A stretch of 64,000 bases of DNA from Bolinopsis microptera. Its lineage: Eukaryota; Ctenophora; Tentaculata; Lobata; Bolinopsidae. Positions 35,501 to 45,371 of the stretch are shown piece after piece. Under the pieces are notes generated by a model, which worked only from the letters and a program-made list of their open reading frames with translations, did no database searches and was not told the origin of the DNA. Both the position numbers and the translations under genes were made by a program. Numbering within the stretch: position 1 is the first letter of the stretch; every line of letters begins with the position of its first letter. The stretch is taken from the NCBI RefSeq assembly GCF_026151205.1, contig NC_087072.1, forward strand, positions 12,934,169-12,998,168, given 5' to 3'.

Positions 35501-35918
35501 ACGATGCGTTACTGGTGCGCGCCGCGCATTCAATTATTGATTATGGCTTCTTGCAACGCTAAATCGGTGAAATGCGCTATCTGTCCTCGCCGAGCTGCGA
35601 TGAATTGACATCGTCAATTAACATTATAGCCTGTGCAGCAACAGTACATCGCGCTTTTACCTAACCATGTGCTTTCGCGCCACTGCAGCGTGCAGGCGCG
35701 CTCGTTTCACACGGGAGGCGAGCGGAGAGGAGTTTAAAGATAAAATAGAGATAAGGATAAAAGATAGCGATTAGAATATTAAATAGAGATTTAACAGCAA
35801 TTTTACAAAAATGACACACATGGGCCACCTAATAATGATATAATGATATACATGATAAACCTGCTAGCGCATGTGTATCAAAAAAATTTTTGACACACAT
35901 GCGCTTCCATAGTATAGT
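32576..35918 (-). repeat. Right arm of the giant fold-back
   Basis: Reverse complement of 27643-29850 with small indels, carrying one nested element at 33150-34544. Removing that element restores collinearity with the left arm. Confidence 0.8.
33150..34544. mobile_element. TTAA-inserted fold-back element with G-run and C-run ends
   Basis: TTAA at 33146-33149 and at 34545-34548 flank a 1395-bp block; the left arm of the host structure has a single TTAA at the same point (29057-29060). The block is one long hairpin: arms of about 680 bp with a small loop near 33838 (GGCGGCCAAATTCC against its complement). It begins with 11 G then CCAATGG and ends GGCC followed by about 40 C with one AA break. 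TTAA duplication is diagnostic of piggyBac-type transposition. No transposase. Poly-proline and poly-glycine frames over the C run are artefacts. Confidence 0.85.
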
Positions 35919-36554
35919 ATCCAACAGCGTCTGAATACCTTTGCCCTGTGTGGTATTGATTGATTGAAATAAATTTTCGTGCACATACAGAATGAATGGT
36001 TAATAATTTAATATATATGTAGACCAAGCTCTGTGCACGGGATGCTTCCTGGAAGAATCCAGTTCTTTTAGCGGGGCACCCTACCTAAAGCCAAATTGAG
36101 ATATAATAATCATATTCCTAGTAGTATAGGGAAATAATCAGAAATCGAATACCAATCAAATAATATGATAGATAGGAGTAGTAACCATATTTACTATGCA
36201 AAATGCCCCAACCACATAGTGTAAATTTATATAAAATTCAAATTCCATATCATCATTGTCAATATAATAGCCCAAGCAAAATTAAATAACTTCTTACATA
36301 CCTTATATGACTTACTGTCATACTACAAATTAATTAAACATTTGAATTCTGTTAACCAGAGAATAAATTTCTAAACCTAATGCGAGTGAAATAATTTAGA
36401 TGCAATAATGAATGCCTAATGTGAGTATCATCTGTCAATGTCCTTGTAAAACAGTCTGTACAAGAGATATGAGTAACTAATATAAATTAGAATATAAAAT
36501 AACATTCAGTCAATGTGTCGTCAATAAACTGTACAATTAGTAAAACAAATTTTT
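35919..36554. other. Intergenic, no gene seen
   Basis: AT-rich, no long frame and no repeat recognised inside the window, apart from an AAAACAAATTT doublet near 36540 that also precedes 53020. Confidence 0.45.
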
Positions 36555-37556
36555 AGTAAAACAAATTTAAATTTTGGTATTTATTAATAACAATCAAAAC
36601 ATATCATATTATAAAAATAAAGCCGCGCGTTGGTTGACTGCCTCAGTATGGTGAATAATTTAAGCTTGAAGGTGCCTTGCGCATTTACAGAACATTATGC
36701 GGCGATCACATGATCACGAGGACCTGTGAGCGCCAAATTTAATTTAAACTTTCTAGAAATCGTACATCACTACGAGTTACTCATGCTTTTGAATTATAGG
36801 AGTGCGGATTGTCATGTATTTCATTCATTCATACTTAATCGGTTTAAAGCTGTATATTTAGAGCTCACTATTGTTTGAACTATGAAAGCAGAACGTAAAT
36901 AATGGACAATATACCGACGACAATACCAAGGACCCGAGTGCCGCATTGACTTTTCCGGATCCGTTTTTACCGAAGGCTTATCCACCAGTTACTCATGCTG
37001 CATGTATAGTCTGATAATATTTTGTTTTATCTCTAGCAAGCATTCTGTAAGTTGGAGTGTCGTATTTATTATAGAAGAGCCAGCCAACCTCCGCATTACA
37101 ATCTTTTGTATGCCAGGTTCGTTTATAAAATCTAATCATATAATAAGATTGATCCAATAGTCTAAAATGAACGGTATATCTTGGCTCATCGTTATTAAAA
37201 TCCTAATGGATGAATTAATCAAGTAATGTTCCCTTCCAACACAACTAAACAACAAACAAATGCTTGCTCACCAGTGGTGACGCAATCGTAGGGGCATGCA
37301 GTTGGTTCAGATAACTCTCACCCCGACGACAGCGTCGAGAAATTATCAAATGATGCATTTGCGCCATACTGGACACATTTTATATTTAATATTTTGTGGT
37401 TTGTAGAAATTAGTGTCATCTAAAGTATAGCTTAACTGGCGAGCAAGCATCGTCCCACTCGGCGGGGACGAAAATACCGAGTCCAATCACAGAAAGTTAA
37501 CCAAAAGATAAAAACAAGAGCTCGGATATCAACAAAAATCACACGCTCCAGACGAC
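36555..37556 (+). repeat. Dispersed repeat C, copy 1 (uninterrupted)
   Basis: About 1.0 kb, present again in the same orientation at 53020-54806, where a LINE interrupts it. Landmarks: AAAGCCGCGCGTTGGTTGAC and CTCCAGACGACGGGGGAAG. No TG...CA ends or target duplication, so I do not call it an LTR. Non-coding. Confidence 0.75.
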
Positions 37557-37776
37557 GGGGGAAGAGAGGATAGGAAGTAAGCTGCTGGGCTCAACAAATT
37601 TTGATAATTGTAAACAAATTTGTTCTTGTGCCCTATAATAATTTGGTATTGAGGTATGACCCTGTACTGTGCGTGATAGTGAAAATGAAAGTGAATGTGA
37701 ATCTGTAATGCGAACGAAATGAGTTATGGCCAGACAATTCTTCAATTTCAAAATAATAAAGTCAAAGGACTCTGTT

Positions 37777-40001
37777 TTAAAATACAAGCTCATTCTTATC
37801 GAAGTTTAATTCTGTCCATTCTAATTCTTCGTACCTGGACTGTATCTTGAGTAGCTCACTTTTCAGTGTTACTTTAACTAAGTTCGTTGACTTAGTAAAG
37901 CTTATCATACTGTCAATTTTTCGACAGTCGTTCCACATTTTTGTTGATTGATAAATGAAAGAGGATGATGGGTTCGGGGTGATGAACTGGTCTGAACGTC
38001 TTTGTGATGGTGATCTGTGGAGTAAAGATAGGAGTGAGATTGGAGATTCTAATCTGACAATTTTGAACAGTTCTAATAGACATGTGTATTTGTACAGGTT
38101 GTGGACGGTAAGAAGGCCGTTCTTGTTAAACAACGGCTTTGTATGCTCTTTTTCAAAGAATTCTCTTCCTAGGATTTGTTCATCTATACAACGTGTTCTG
38201 GCACATGTTCTAAATTTATCTAGATATGCTTCAAGGTCACCAAATAGTATTCTGATACATTTTTTCTGAGTGATGAAGATAGGTTGAAGCATATTATTAC
38301 TCGACCCACCCCATACCGATATTCCAAATCTTAGGTGTGACTCAAATAACGTGTGGTACAATTCTTTATGGTGTTTTTTTCGGGATAACGTGTCGTATTC
38401 TACTGAGTCTTCCGATCTCACACCTAAGTTTCGAGTTGAGGGCTCTTATTTGAACATCCCATTTTAGCTTTTCGTCAATAATAACACCTAAAAACTTGGT
38501 CTCTTTAACTTGCTTTATTACCGTATTATTTAGAGTTAGTATATATTCTGATTCGTTATCTGCCTCATTATCAGTAGCTGTACGTGACGGATTGAAGTGA
38601 ATGTAGCAGCATTTCTTTATATTTATATGTAATAGATTGCATTTCATGTACTGGTGTAACAAACGGAGAATTTCGTTTGCTCTTTCATACAATTTTTTTT
38701 CTACATTCATCTACTACGAATATGTTTGTGTCATCTGCAAATAGTATGAACTTGCCCAGATCAGTTGTTCTAAATAAGTCGTTAACATATATTATAAATA
38801 GCAAGGGTCCGAGACAAGAGCCTTTGGGAACTCCAAAGAGAACAGGCAGCTTGTCAGACTCTTCGCCCAGTACAGAGACATATTGATATCTATTAGAGAG
38901 ATAACTAGCGATGAGTCTATTGGCGTTTCCACGTATTCCATAGTTGTCTAGTTTATTAAGTAGTTTTTCATGTGAGATCGTGTCAAACGCTTTAGATAGA
39001 TCAATAAATATTCCAAGTACATGCAGTTTTTTGCTAAGACAGGATTCTATGTAATTCACTGAGGAGTTGAGGGCATGGCTTGTGGAGTGATTTTTTCTAA
39101 ATCCGTACTGGTTCTCGTAAATCATTTTCTGGGACTGAAAGAAGCTATACAGTCTGTTGTAAATAATTTTTTCAAATATCTTACCAAAAACAGCTAAAGT
39201 TGATACTGGCCTATAGTTTTCCAGCAATTCCTCATTATCCTTCTTATAGATCGGACTGATTCTCCCAGTCTTTAAATCATCTGGGAATACTCCATTCCTC
39301 ATGCATTCACTGTATAATAAAGATAGTATAGGACAGATCACTTTAGACGATTCTTTAACTACATGTATTGGGATGTCGGATGACTTCCCATTCTTCAGTT
39401 CAGATATAATCATTCTAACCTCGTCAGATGTACAGTCATTAATGAAAATACTGGACGTGTTTGCTCTAGGCAGGTAGTCATAAAAACTAGGAAGATTGTT
39501 AATAGTTAGTTCTCCAATTTCATTATATGCCCCGTTTAAATTAGACGCTAGAGAAACAAAATACTTATTAAATTCATTGGCTATTACTCTACGATTGGTT
39601 ATCTTCTCATTGTTTATAGTAAACAGTGGTTTTATTTGCCGTTTCTGTTTGCCCCGTATTTGATTAATCAGTTCCCATGTCTTCTTACTATTACCGTTTG
39701 TGTCTGCAAATTTTCCCATGAAATACTTAGTTTGAACATCTTTGCGATCTTTTTTAACCATCCTTCTATAATCCTTATAAGTTTTGTATCTAGAACGTTT
39801 TTCACAACATTTCAAGCATTGACATGTTCCACCTTTATAATCAGTTTCACCGAGTTTACATTTTTTCTTTCTAACTTTAGCCCAATTGTCATAGAGTTGG
39901 TGCTGATGCTTGATTTTGGCTATAAGCCCAGGTGTGATCCATGGGTTATTTTGTGTAGTTCTTTTGGAAGACTTAGGGGTTGCCAACTTACACGTTTTAT
40001 C
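37777..40001 (-). pseudogene. LINE ORF2, reverse-transcriptase part, two frameshifts
   Basis: Coding-strand order: NNPWITPGLI linker; RT fingers GRISPIYKKDNEELLENYRPVS; motif A FIDLSKAFDTISH; motif B GVPKGSCLGPLLFIIYVNDL; catalytic motif C LFADDTN; thumb KFLGVIIDEKLKW; then the conserved C-terminal domain HTLFESHLRFG...KEHTKPLF...SFIYQSTKMWND. The catalytic aspartates are present. RT copies element RNA at the nicked target. The frame shifts near 38695 and near 38385, both in A homopolymers of the sense strand, so either the copy is dead or these are assembly indels. The FADDTN form and C-terminal domain fit CR1/L2/Rex1-type LINEs. Confidence 0.85.
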
Positions 40002-41161
40002 CCCTATCAAGATTCTAAAAAAAGTGCGATGAGATTGGATTTTGACACTAGAAGTGCGATTTTCACGAAATGTACTCCCCACCCCCCCCCCCCCCCCCCC
40101 CTCCAGCCTGCAAGATTTCTTGCCCCACAAATTATTTTCTATTTAAAAAGATTTCGCGAGTCCCTTTGTAAGCGAAAAGTATGTCACTGTTATTGGATCC
40201 ATAAATAACGAAAAATTTACGTGCGTATTTTCATGAATTATATTATGTTACATATTGTAATCATGGTAAGCCTCACGTAGCACGATGGTTGAGGGCGCGC
40301 TCGTCAAGCAGTTGACTCGGGTTCGAGTCTCGTCAGCGGTCATTCTTTTGGCAATTATTAATTATTTTACTAAAATTATCATCAGAGCACCTTGTAATAT
40401 ACGTTATCCGATAGATTATACTGTTCGTACTTCATCTAGAGAACTAAGAGACTGAGAAGACCGGCATTTAAGGATTTTTCCGGGAAAGGCCTCGTTCACA
40501 CTGGAACATGTCAAATTATTGTAAACGGAGTTATCTGGTAATGTTTGTTTTGTTTATGGCTAGAATTTAGAATGGAATCAATGTGATGAGGATCCAGAGT
40601 TAATTACCTGCTAGGATTAATAAGTCAGTTCTCCAGTTGAAGAGACCCTTTCTCAAACTTTTAATGAAGAAATATTCACTATGCCTATGGCAGTATCAAG
40701 TATATTCTGAGAAAGAATATAGCCAGGAATAGTACCTCCTTTAATGGTAACCATGGTAACTATAGTAACCACTGTGAATCTTGATCTTATAACAACTAGT
40801 ATCCTTTAAGACTTAGACAGTACAGTGAATAAACACGCTGAAAAGCGATGAAAATGCAAGCGCGCGACCGAATATGTAGTGCTGAAAAAGGGTGCCGAAA
40901 TCTCGCGGAGAATCTCACGATATTGTGAGCCTAGCTATGAGATTTAAACGAAACTCGCAAAAATCTGGCAAAAATCTCGCGCGCGTTACGTCGAAGTTTT
41001 CACGCTATAAACAAGTGATAAAATACACGTTAAGAGTATAAAATACATGTTAAGTTCCTAATTCCCTCAACTTTTAAGTTAAACTTTTTCTGTTTCCTCA
41101 TTTATTTACAAATTTTGTGCGATGAGTCCGGCTCGCAATCTCGCATAAATCTTGAGCTGGG
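40002..41161. mobile_element. 1160-bp insertion splitting the LINE ORF2, 9-bp target duplication
   Basis: CGTTTTATC occurs at 39993-40001 and 41162-41170. The element starts CCCTATCAAGATT and ends AATCTTGAGCTGGG, an imperfect terminal inverted repeat of about 14 bp. A 9-bp duplication is typical of Mutator-like elements. The interior is non-coding, with a C run of about 20 near 40082 and a tRNA-like segment at 40265-40340. Confidence 0.65.
40265..40340 (+). repeat. tRNA-like sequence within the insertion
   Basis: TAGCACGATGGTTGAGGG resembles an A box region and GGTTCGAGTC a B box; a GTC-containing loop would suggest aspartate. Stems pair poorly, so probably a tRNA-derived fragment rather than a gene. 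Confidence 0.4.
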
Positions 41162-41970
41162 CGTTTTATCGATACTACTTTTGAAAACATCATGAAATAC
41201 CGTGAAGTTGTCAATTACTTTATTCTCTAATTCATGTTCCAAGTCCTTTACAAAAGAGGTAACATTAGACTTACAGTAGTCGTAATATTGTTTATATTTT
41301 AGGTTACTCTTAGTGGATCCCATACTCTTTTCAAATATTTGAAAGACTGGTGAGTGGTGGGATATACGATCAGTAAGTGTGCCTGAGGCTATTATACTCT
41401 CTACATCGTTAGTTATAATATTGTCAATACACGATACTTTACAACCTGGCTTCTCATGAGTTGGCAGAGATATTAGGGGAAAAAATCCTCTACTGAACAG
41501 GACTTCCTCATAACGTTTTACAATCGCATTATCCTTATTATGTAGATCAATGTTGAAATCACCTGCCAGGTAACTGCATTTCGGCAAATTATCGAGAATT
41601 GCTGAGAGTTCTAATAATGCAACATTTACATCACCACTTGGAGGGCGATACACTACACCAACAGTGACCGGAGTATTCTTGCTGCTTATCGTAACAAATA
41701 GAGTTTCTAGGTTTTCAGATATATGGGACAAATTGCCATTTACTGTAGCACTGAGGGTATCACATACATAAAGAGCGACTCCAGTGCCTTTTCTTTTATC
41801 TTGCAAAGTGTTTTGGTAGAAACTATTGTATCCAGTCAGTTGGTAAAGGTCACTTAATTCGGGGCCTTCATTTGTTTCTGCTAAAGCAATGATCGAAAAT
41901 TTCATATATCTCTGTAGTTCTATTGCCAGAGTATCAAAGTTAGATTTATTACCATCGATATTTTGAAATA
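41162..41970 (-). pseudogene. LINE ORF2, AP-endonuclease part
   Basis: Coding strand (starting before the first Met) reads FQNIDGNKSNFDTL, then IIALAETN (metal-binding Glu), VGVVYRPPSG, YLAGDFNIDL (catalytic Asp/Asn), SCIDNIITN and ISHHSPVF (final His). These are the ordered motifs of an APE-like LINE endonuclease that nicks target DNA to start reverse transcription. About 265 codons survive. The last codons before 41162 are in the LINE; the open frame beyond (to 41102) reads into the inserted element. The 5' end is truncated at about 41970. Confidence 0.85.
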
Positions 41971-42480
41971 ATAATCAATGAAACGAAAAGTTTTATTTTA
42001 CATTCCTTTAATCATAAATAGAATAAGAGCTTAAACCACTAATTAGTTAGCTAGACGTGAACTTGAGGAAATATTCTTTATTTAAAAAACTTTATTTGGT
42101 TGTTAGCATTTTTATTATGGTAAGTGGTTGAATTTAGGGGAATTTAGTGAGACAGGGTCAGTTTCTCTATTGTCTTAGAAAAATTTCTACTTTACAGTAG
42201 GCAATGCTGAGTGGCAGGAATGAAGGACCAAAACGCTTGGGGCTAACAATGGCCCATTTACAAACCACTTCAGACATGGCAATGATGATATTTATGCTTA
42301 ATTCGTCTGAAACTGACCCTACTACACTTCTAATATTCTATAAAAATCTCTTCTAAAATAGGTATAAAGATGCATAGCGCAAAACACACAAACAAAAATG
42401 TTTATAATCCATATATAAATAAATTAAATAAATTTCTATAGAACTTTCAAATTTCTATAAAACTGATAAACCTATAATCT
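41971..42480. other. Spacer between LINE copies
   Basis: AT-rich, no gene. Contains the probable 3' end sequences of LINE copy 2. Confidence 0.4.
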
Positions 42481-42653
42481 ATATAATATATATATCTATT
42501 CATTTTGCACCCAGAGAAAGATGTGATCACAGAGGTAGTATCGATATTATGTTCATGACAAGGTATGGGGCTGCTGCAAGTTATATTTTGCTAAGATATT
42601 ACAGCTTTTGTAAGCTTAAGTAATCTAGGCAAGGTCAATTTTAATTTTGTTTT

Positions 42654-43817
42654 TTAAGTTTTTGAATTTTGTCGAACACTGTTTAAGGCTAAGTTCCAGT
42701 CGTTTGGTTCTCCTTCCTTTTGAGTGTGAGCGATGGTTATTTTTATGGATGATTTGAGGTGATTGGGCTTACAGGTGAATGTAGTTAGCATGAGATTTTG
42801 TCGTACTGTGTTCCAGATTGTCCCTGCTCTATATATGTAGCTGTCTGATGGTTTAGGTGTGAGAATGAGTGTCTCTTTGCCAAGTCTGCCAGATGTTTCA
42901 AAGAGGGAGTAAAGTGATATAGGGGTTCTATATTTCAAGACCTTGAAGATGTCATTAATGCAGTGGTAGAAGTACAGATTATGCACATTCATGATTTCAT
43001 GAGTGTTGAAGAGGGGTTTAGTATGCTCTTTTCTGTAGAATTCGTTGCCCAGGATTTGCTCCCCGTAGGGTCTGCATCGCGCACTAGTTTTGAACTTATC
43101 CAAGTATGCTTCTTTATCACCAAACATTATGCGGGCACACATTTTCTGTGCTTTGAACAGAGGTTCGAGTTTTTTGTTAGATGCTCCTCCCCAGACTGTT
43201 ATACCATAAGCAAGATAGCTTTCAAACAGAGTGTGATACAGATCTTTGTGGAGTGATGTCGGAATGTTATCTTTAATTCTATTTAGCATGCCACAGCAGC
43301 TGGCTAGTTTTTTTGCTAATTTACCTCTATGTGCATTCCAGTTTAGGTCTTCATCGATTGTTACGCCTAAGAATTTAGTTTCATGTACTCTCTCCAAAGG
43401 TATGCCATTGATATTTATTTCTTGATCAGAGGGGGTATCTTCATCTTTGTTGGATCGAGAGTTTGAGAATTCAAGGTAACAGCTCTTGCCAGTGTTTATG
43501 TGAAGTTTATTGGCAAGCATGTAGCGGTGTACGGAGCTTAGGACTTCATTGGCTTTTTTGTATGCTAGGTTTTTACTTTTTGCAGCGACGAAGATATTTG
43601 TGTCATCAGCAAATAGAACAAATTTAGAGTTTTTTTCAGAGTTTGTAAGATCGTTTATGTATATTAAGAACAGAAGGGGCCCTAAACAGCTCCCCTGTGG
43701 CACTCCAAAGAGCACGGGTAGAGTATCAGATATTTCATTAAGCACACCAACATATTGTTTACGGTCGGAAAGATAACTTTCCAGGAGTTTGATGAGTACT
43801 CGTTCATTTGGTTGCAA
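42654..43817 (-). pseudogene. LINE ORF2, RT C-terminal half
   Basis: 387 open codons. From residue 11: LLESYLSDRKQYVGVL, motif B GVPQGSCLGPLLFLIYINDL, catalytic LFADDTN, thumb KFLGVTIDEDLNW, and the C-terminal domain HTLFESYLAYGITVWGG...KEHTKPLFN...RAGTIWNTVRQN. It begins right after the internal deletion, so motif A and the fingers are absent and the protein cannot polymerise. The frame is otherwise undamaged, suggesting the copy is young. Close relative of copies 1 and 3. Confidence 0.85.
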
Positions 43818-44134
43818 AATGTTTTATTAAATTCTTTAACACTATATGGGTTACAGTTATTGAGTAATCGGTTGATGTTTACAAGTGTTTCATCAATGTC
43901 AGTACTATTATTTTCAGAGTCAGTATCTTCATATATAAACGGATTGTAACGAGTACTTGCTAAGTGTACACAGTTAGGGCAGTAAAAATCTTCATATATA
44001 ATTTTGTTTGTACTGGATTTAGTATAGCATTTATGGTGCATAGCACAGTCACACCTACAACATTCAGCAATGAATTGGCCAATGGAAATGAATTTTGTAC
44101 AGACAGGGCATACCTCTTTGGTCAATTTATTCAT
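43795..44134 (-). pseudogene. Start of LINE ORF2: zinc-finger (PHD/RING-like) domain
   Basis: Begins MNKLTKEVCPVCTKF, followed by CCRCDCAMHHKCY and FYCPNC: an ordered set of Cys and His residues of a PHD/RING-type treble zinc finger, residues about 9-56. Then RYNPF and an acidic linker. In intact relatives this region leads into the endonuclease. Here it runs out of frame at the deletion (about 43795), so the reading frame to 43682 has RT sequence in the wrong frame at its end. The ATG overlaps the stop of the upstream frame (ATGA), consistent with translational coupling. Confidence 0.75.
44131..44134 (-). promoter_or_regulatory. ATGA stop/start overlap between LINE ORF1 and ORF2
   Basis: On the minus strand CCC-ATGA-ATAAA contains the TGA stop of the esterase frame and the ATG of the zinc-finger frame. 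Stop/start overlaps of this kind are known to support ORF2 reinitiation in some LINEs, for example SART1. Function here is inferred. Confidence 0.6.
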
Positions 44135-45270
44135 GGGTACGGTACGTAACCTTCCCCATGTTGAGTCGCAGCAGCAGCAGGAGAGGAACCACCCATCGTC
44201 TGGGAGTATAAGCGATTGTCAACTTTATCCGATCTCTTCTTCCTTCTATCAGTCCATCCATTCATCCTTAAAAGTATTGTATTACGTATAAGAACCCCCA
44301 GTTTTGCTGTACCACTCCAATTGAGGTGTAAATAGTCCGGTCTCTGGTTTCGTCCAATGTTCCTAGAGAATTGCTGGCTGAGGAGCCCAGCCTCATCACA
44401 GAACATGTCAAAACCAGGTACCAAAGTCACACCAAAGTTGGAATGGAGCAGCTCCTTAAAAATTAATTCATTATAATGTGCAACTTTACGATTTAGCTCA
44501 ACGAGTTTGGTTGGCAGCAGCAGACACACAAATATATTTGCTTTGGGGTTAAGCGCTTGGATCATTTCTACTTTCTGAACAAATGGTTTAAAAACATTGT
44601 TCTTTATATCAGCGGTATTTTTGATCTCAGGTTTCCTGATATCATTTATACCACACATCAAGAGAACATTCCTGTATCCACATGAAACTGTAGGATTTAT
44701 ATCCCCCACTACCGGAGCAAAATACTGTTTTCCGGGGAGCCACTGCCCAAATGATTTTTTGGGGTCCAGCCCGAATTTGAGACCACCAGTATGCGAGTCT
44801 CCGATGATACATGTAGAGTTCCTGTTTCTAAAGCTAACTGAACGAAAAGTTAGGCTGTATCTCACCCCACCAGTTATTGCCCCATCCTCGATACAGTGGC
44901 TGTAGAACTCTTGGCTGCGTCGAGTCATGCGATACATGGATCTTGGCACACATGTATGGTCATGAGCCATATGATCCGTCTTCTTATCAAAGAATTTGAT
45001 GTTGCACTGGCCTCCAATAGAAACAGTGAAAATTTCGGATTCAGGGTGGATGGTAGTTTCATCATCCGAGTGTTTCGGTAGGGAGCCATCCTCTTTGAAG
45101 CGATTGATCAGCAGGCTATTGATCTTCGGTTTTTCACCACTACAGAATGCACCATTGATTTTGTCCACTAGATTGGAGAAGCTAGTTGAAGCTAGTTGGC
45201 CATTGGATGACTTGGAGCCATTATACTTGTATGGTTCTCCCAAAGAATACACAGCACGAGCTCCCTCCAC
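44131..45270 (-). CDS. LINE ORF1 C-terminal part: AlkB-type dioxygenase fused to SGNH esterase
   Basis: 379 codons from the first Met, open about 30 codons further upstream (IEEFITTEEQET...), so the true start is lost. Domain 1, residues about 1-145: AlkB-family 2-oxoglutarate/Fe(II) oxygenase. Seen: PKHSDDE (iron ligands H67, D69), VSIGGQCNIKFFD strand, distal iron ligand H125 in YSHCIEDG, and RYSLTFR (R137 and R143, the 2-oxoglutarate and AlkB-signature arginines). Domain 2, residues about 153-335: SGNH hydrolase with IIGDSH (nucleophile S159), CGIND (N209) and DYLHLNWSG (D312, H315). All catalytic residues of both domains are present. AlkB enzymes remove methyl groups from nucleic acids; SGNH esterases hydrolyse esters. 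Esterase domains are known in ORF1 of CR1-like LINEs. The frame is undamaged. Confidence 0.85.
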   Translation of the reverse strand: MEGARAVYSLGEPYKYNGSKSSNGQLASTSFSNLVDKINGAFCSGEKPKINSLLINRFKEDGSLPKHSDDETTIHPESEIFTVSIGGQCNIKFFDKKTDHMAHDHTCVPRSMYRMTRRSQEFYSHCIEDGAITGGVRYSLTFRSVSFRNRNSTCIIGDSHTGGLKFGLDPKKSFGQWLPGKQYFAPVVGDINPTVSCGYRNVLLMCGINDIRKPEIKNTADIKNNVFKPFVQKVEMIQALNPKANIFVCLLLPTKLVELNRKVAHYNELIFKELLHSNFGVTLVPGFDMFCDEAGLLSQQFSRNIGRNQRPDYLHLNWSGTAKLGVLIRNTILLRMNGWTDRRKKRSDKVDNRLYSQTMGGSSPAAAATQHGEGYVPYP

Positions 45271-45371
45271 AACAAAATCCTCGTCAAGTGATTGGCAGGC
45301 AAGGAGGAGAGTTTCCTGCTCTTCTGTGGTAATAAACTCTTCTATAGCGCCTACAACTAGCTTTTAGCTAG

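Larger units (their letters stand above)
27643..35918. mobile_element. Giant fold-back element of about 8.3 kb
   Basis: The left arm (27643-29850) and right arm (32580-35918, minus a 1.4-kb insertion) are inverted copies. Both begin TATAGTATGGAAGCGCATG and run through the same D1, D2 and D3 modules and a unique CATTGTTTCTTTTGTCCG segment. The inner ends turn into arrays of an 11-bp repeat, also inverted. The centre holds further inverted 200-300 bp units. No transposase frame. The layout recalls Drosophila FB elements, which have tandem repeats inside long inverted ends, but the sequence relation is unknown. Confidence 0.8.
37557..41970 (-). mobile_element. CR1-superfamily LINE, copy 1 (5' truncated, interrupted)
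   Basis: Minus-strand ORF2 from the start of the endonuclease to the RT C-terminus and 3' UTR. The 5' end is truncated at the beginning of the endonuclease domain. A 1160-bp insertion at 40002-41161 separates endonuclease from RT; without it the two halves join in the same place (...SSIDKT then CKLATPKSSK...). Two frameshifts lie in A-runs of the coding strand near 38695 and 38385. Confidence 0.8.
42481..45365 (-). mobile_element. CR1-superfamily LINE, copy 2 (AlkB-esterase ORF1; internal deletion in ORF2)
   Basis: Minus-strand order: AlkB-SGNH ORF1 part (45361-44131), zinc-finger start of ORF2 (44134 to about 43795), then a direct jump into RT just upstream of motif B (about 43790-42654), then 3' UTR. 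The endonuclease and RT fingers, including motif A, are missing. The ORF1 frame is open back to a stop at about 45363, where an opposite-strand LINE fragment begins, so the 5' part of ORF1 is lost. Confidence 0.8.
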
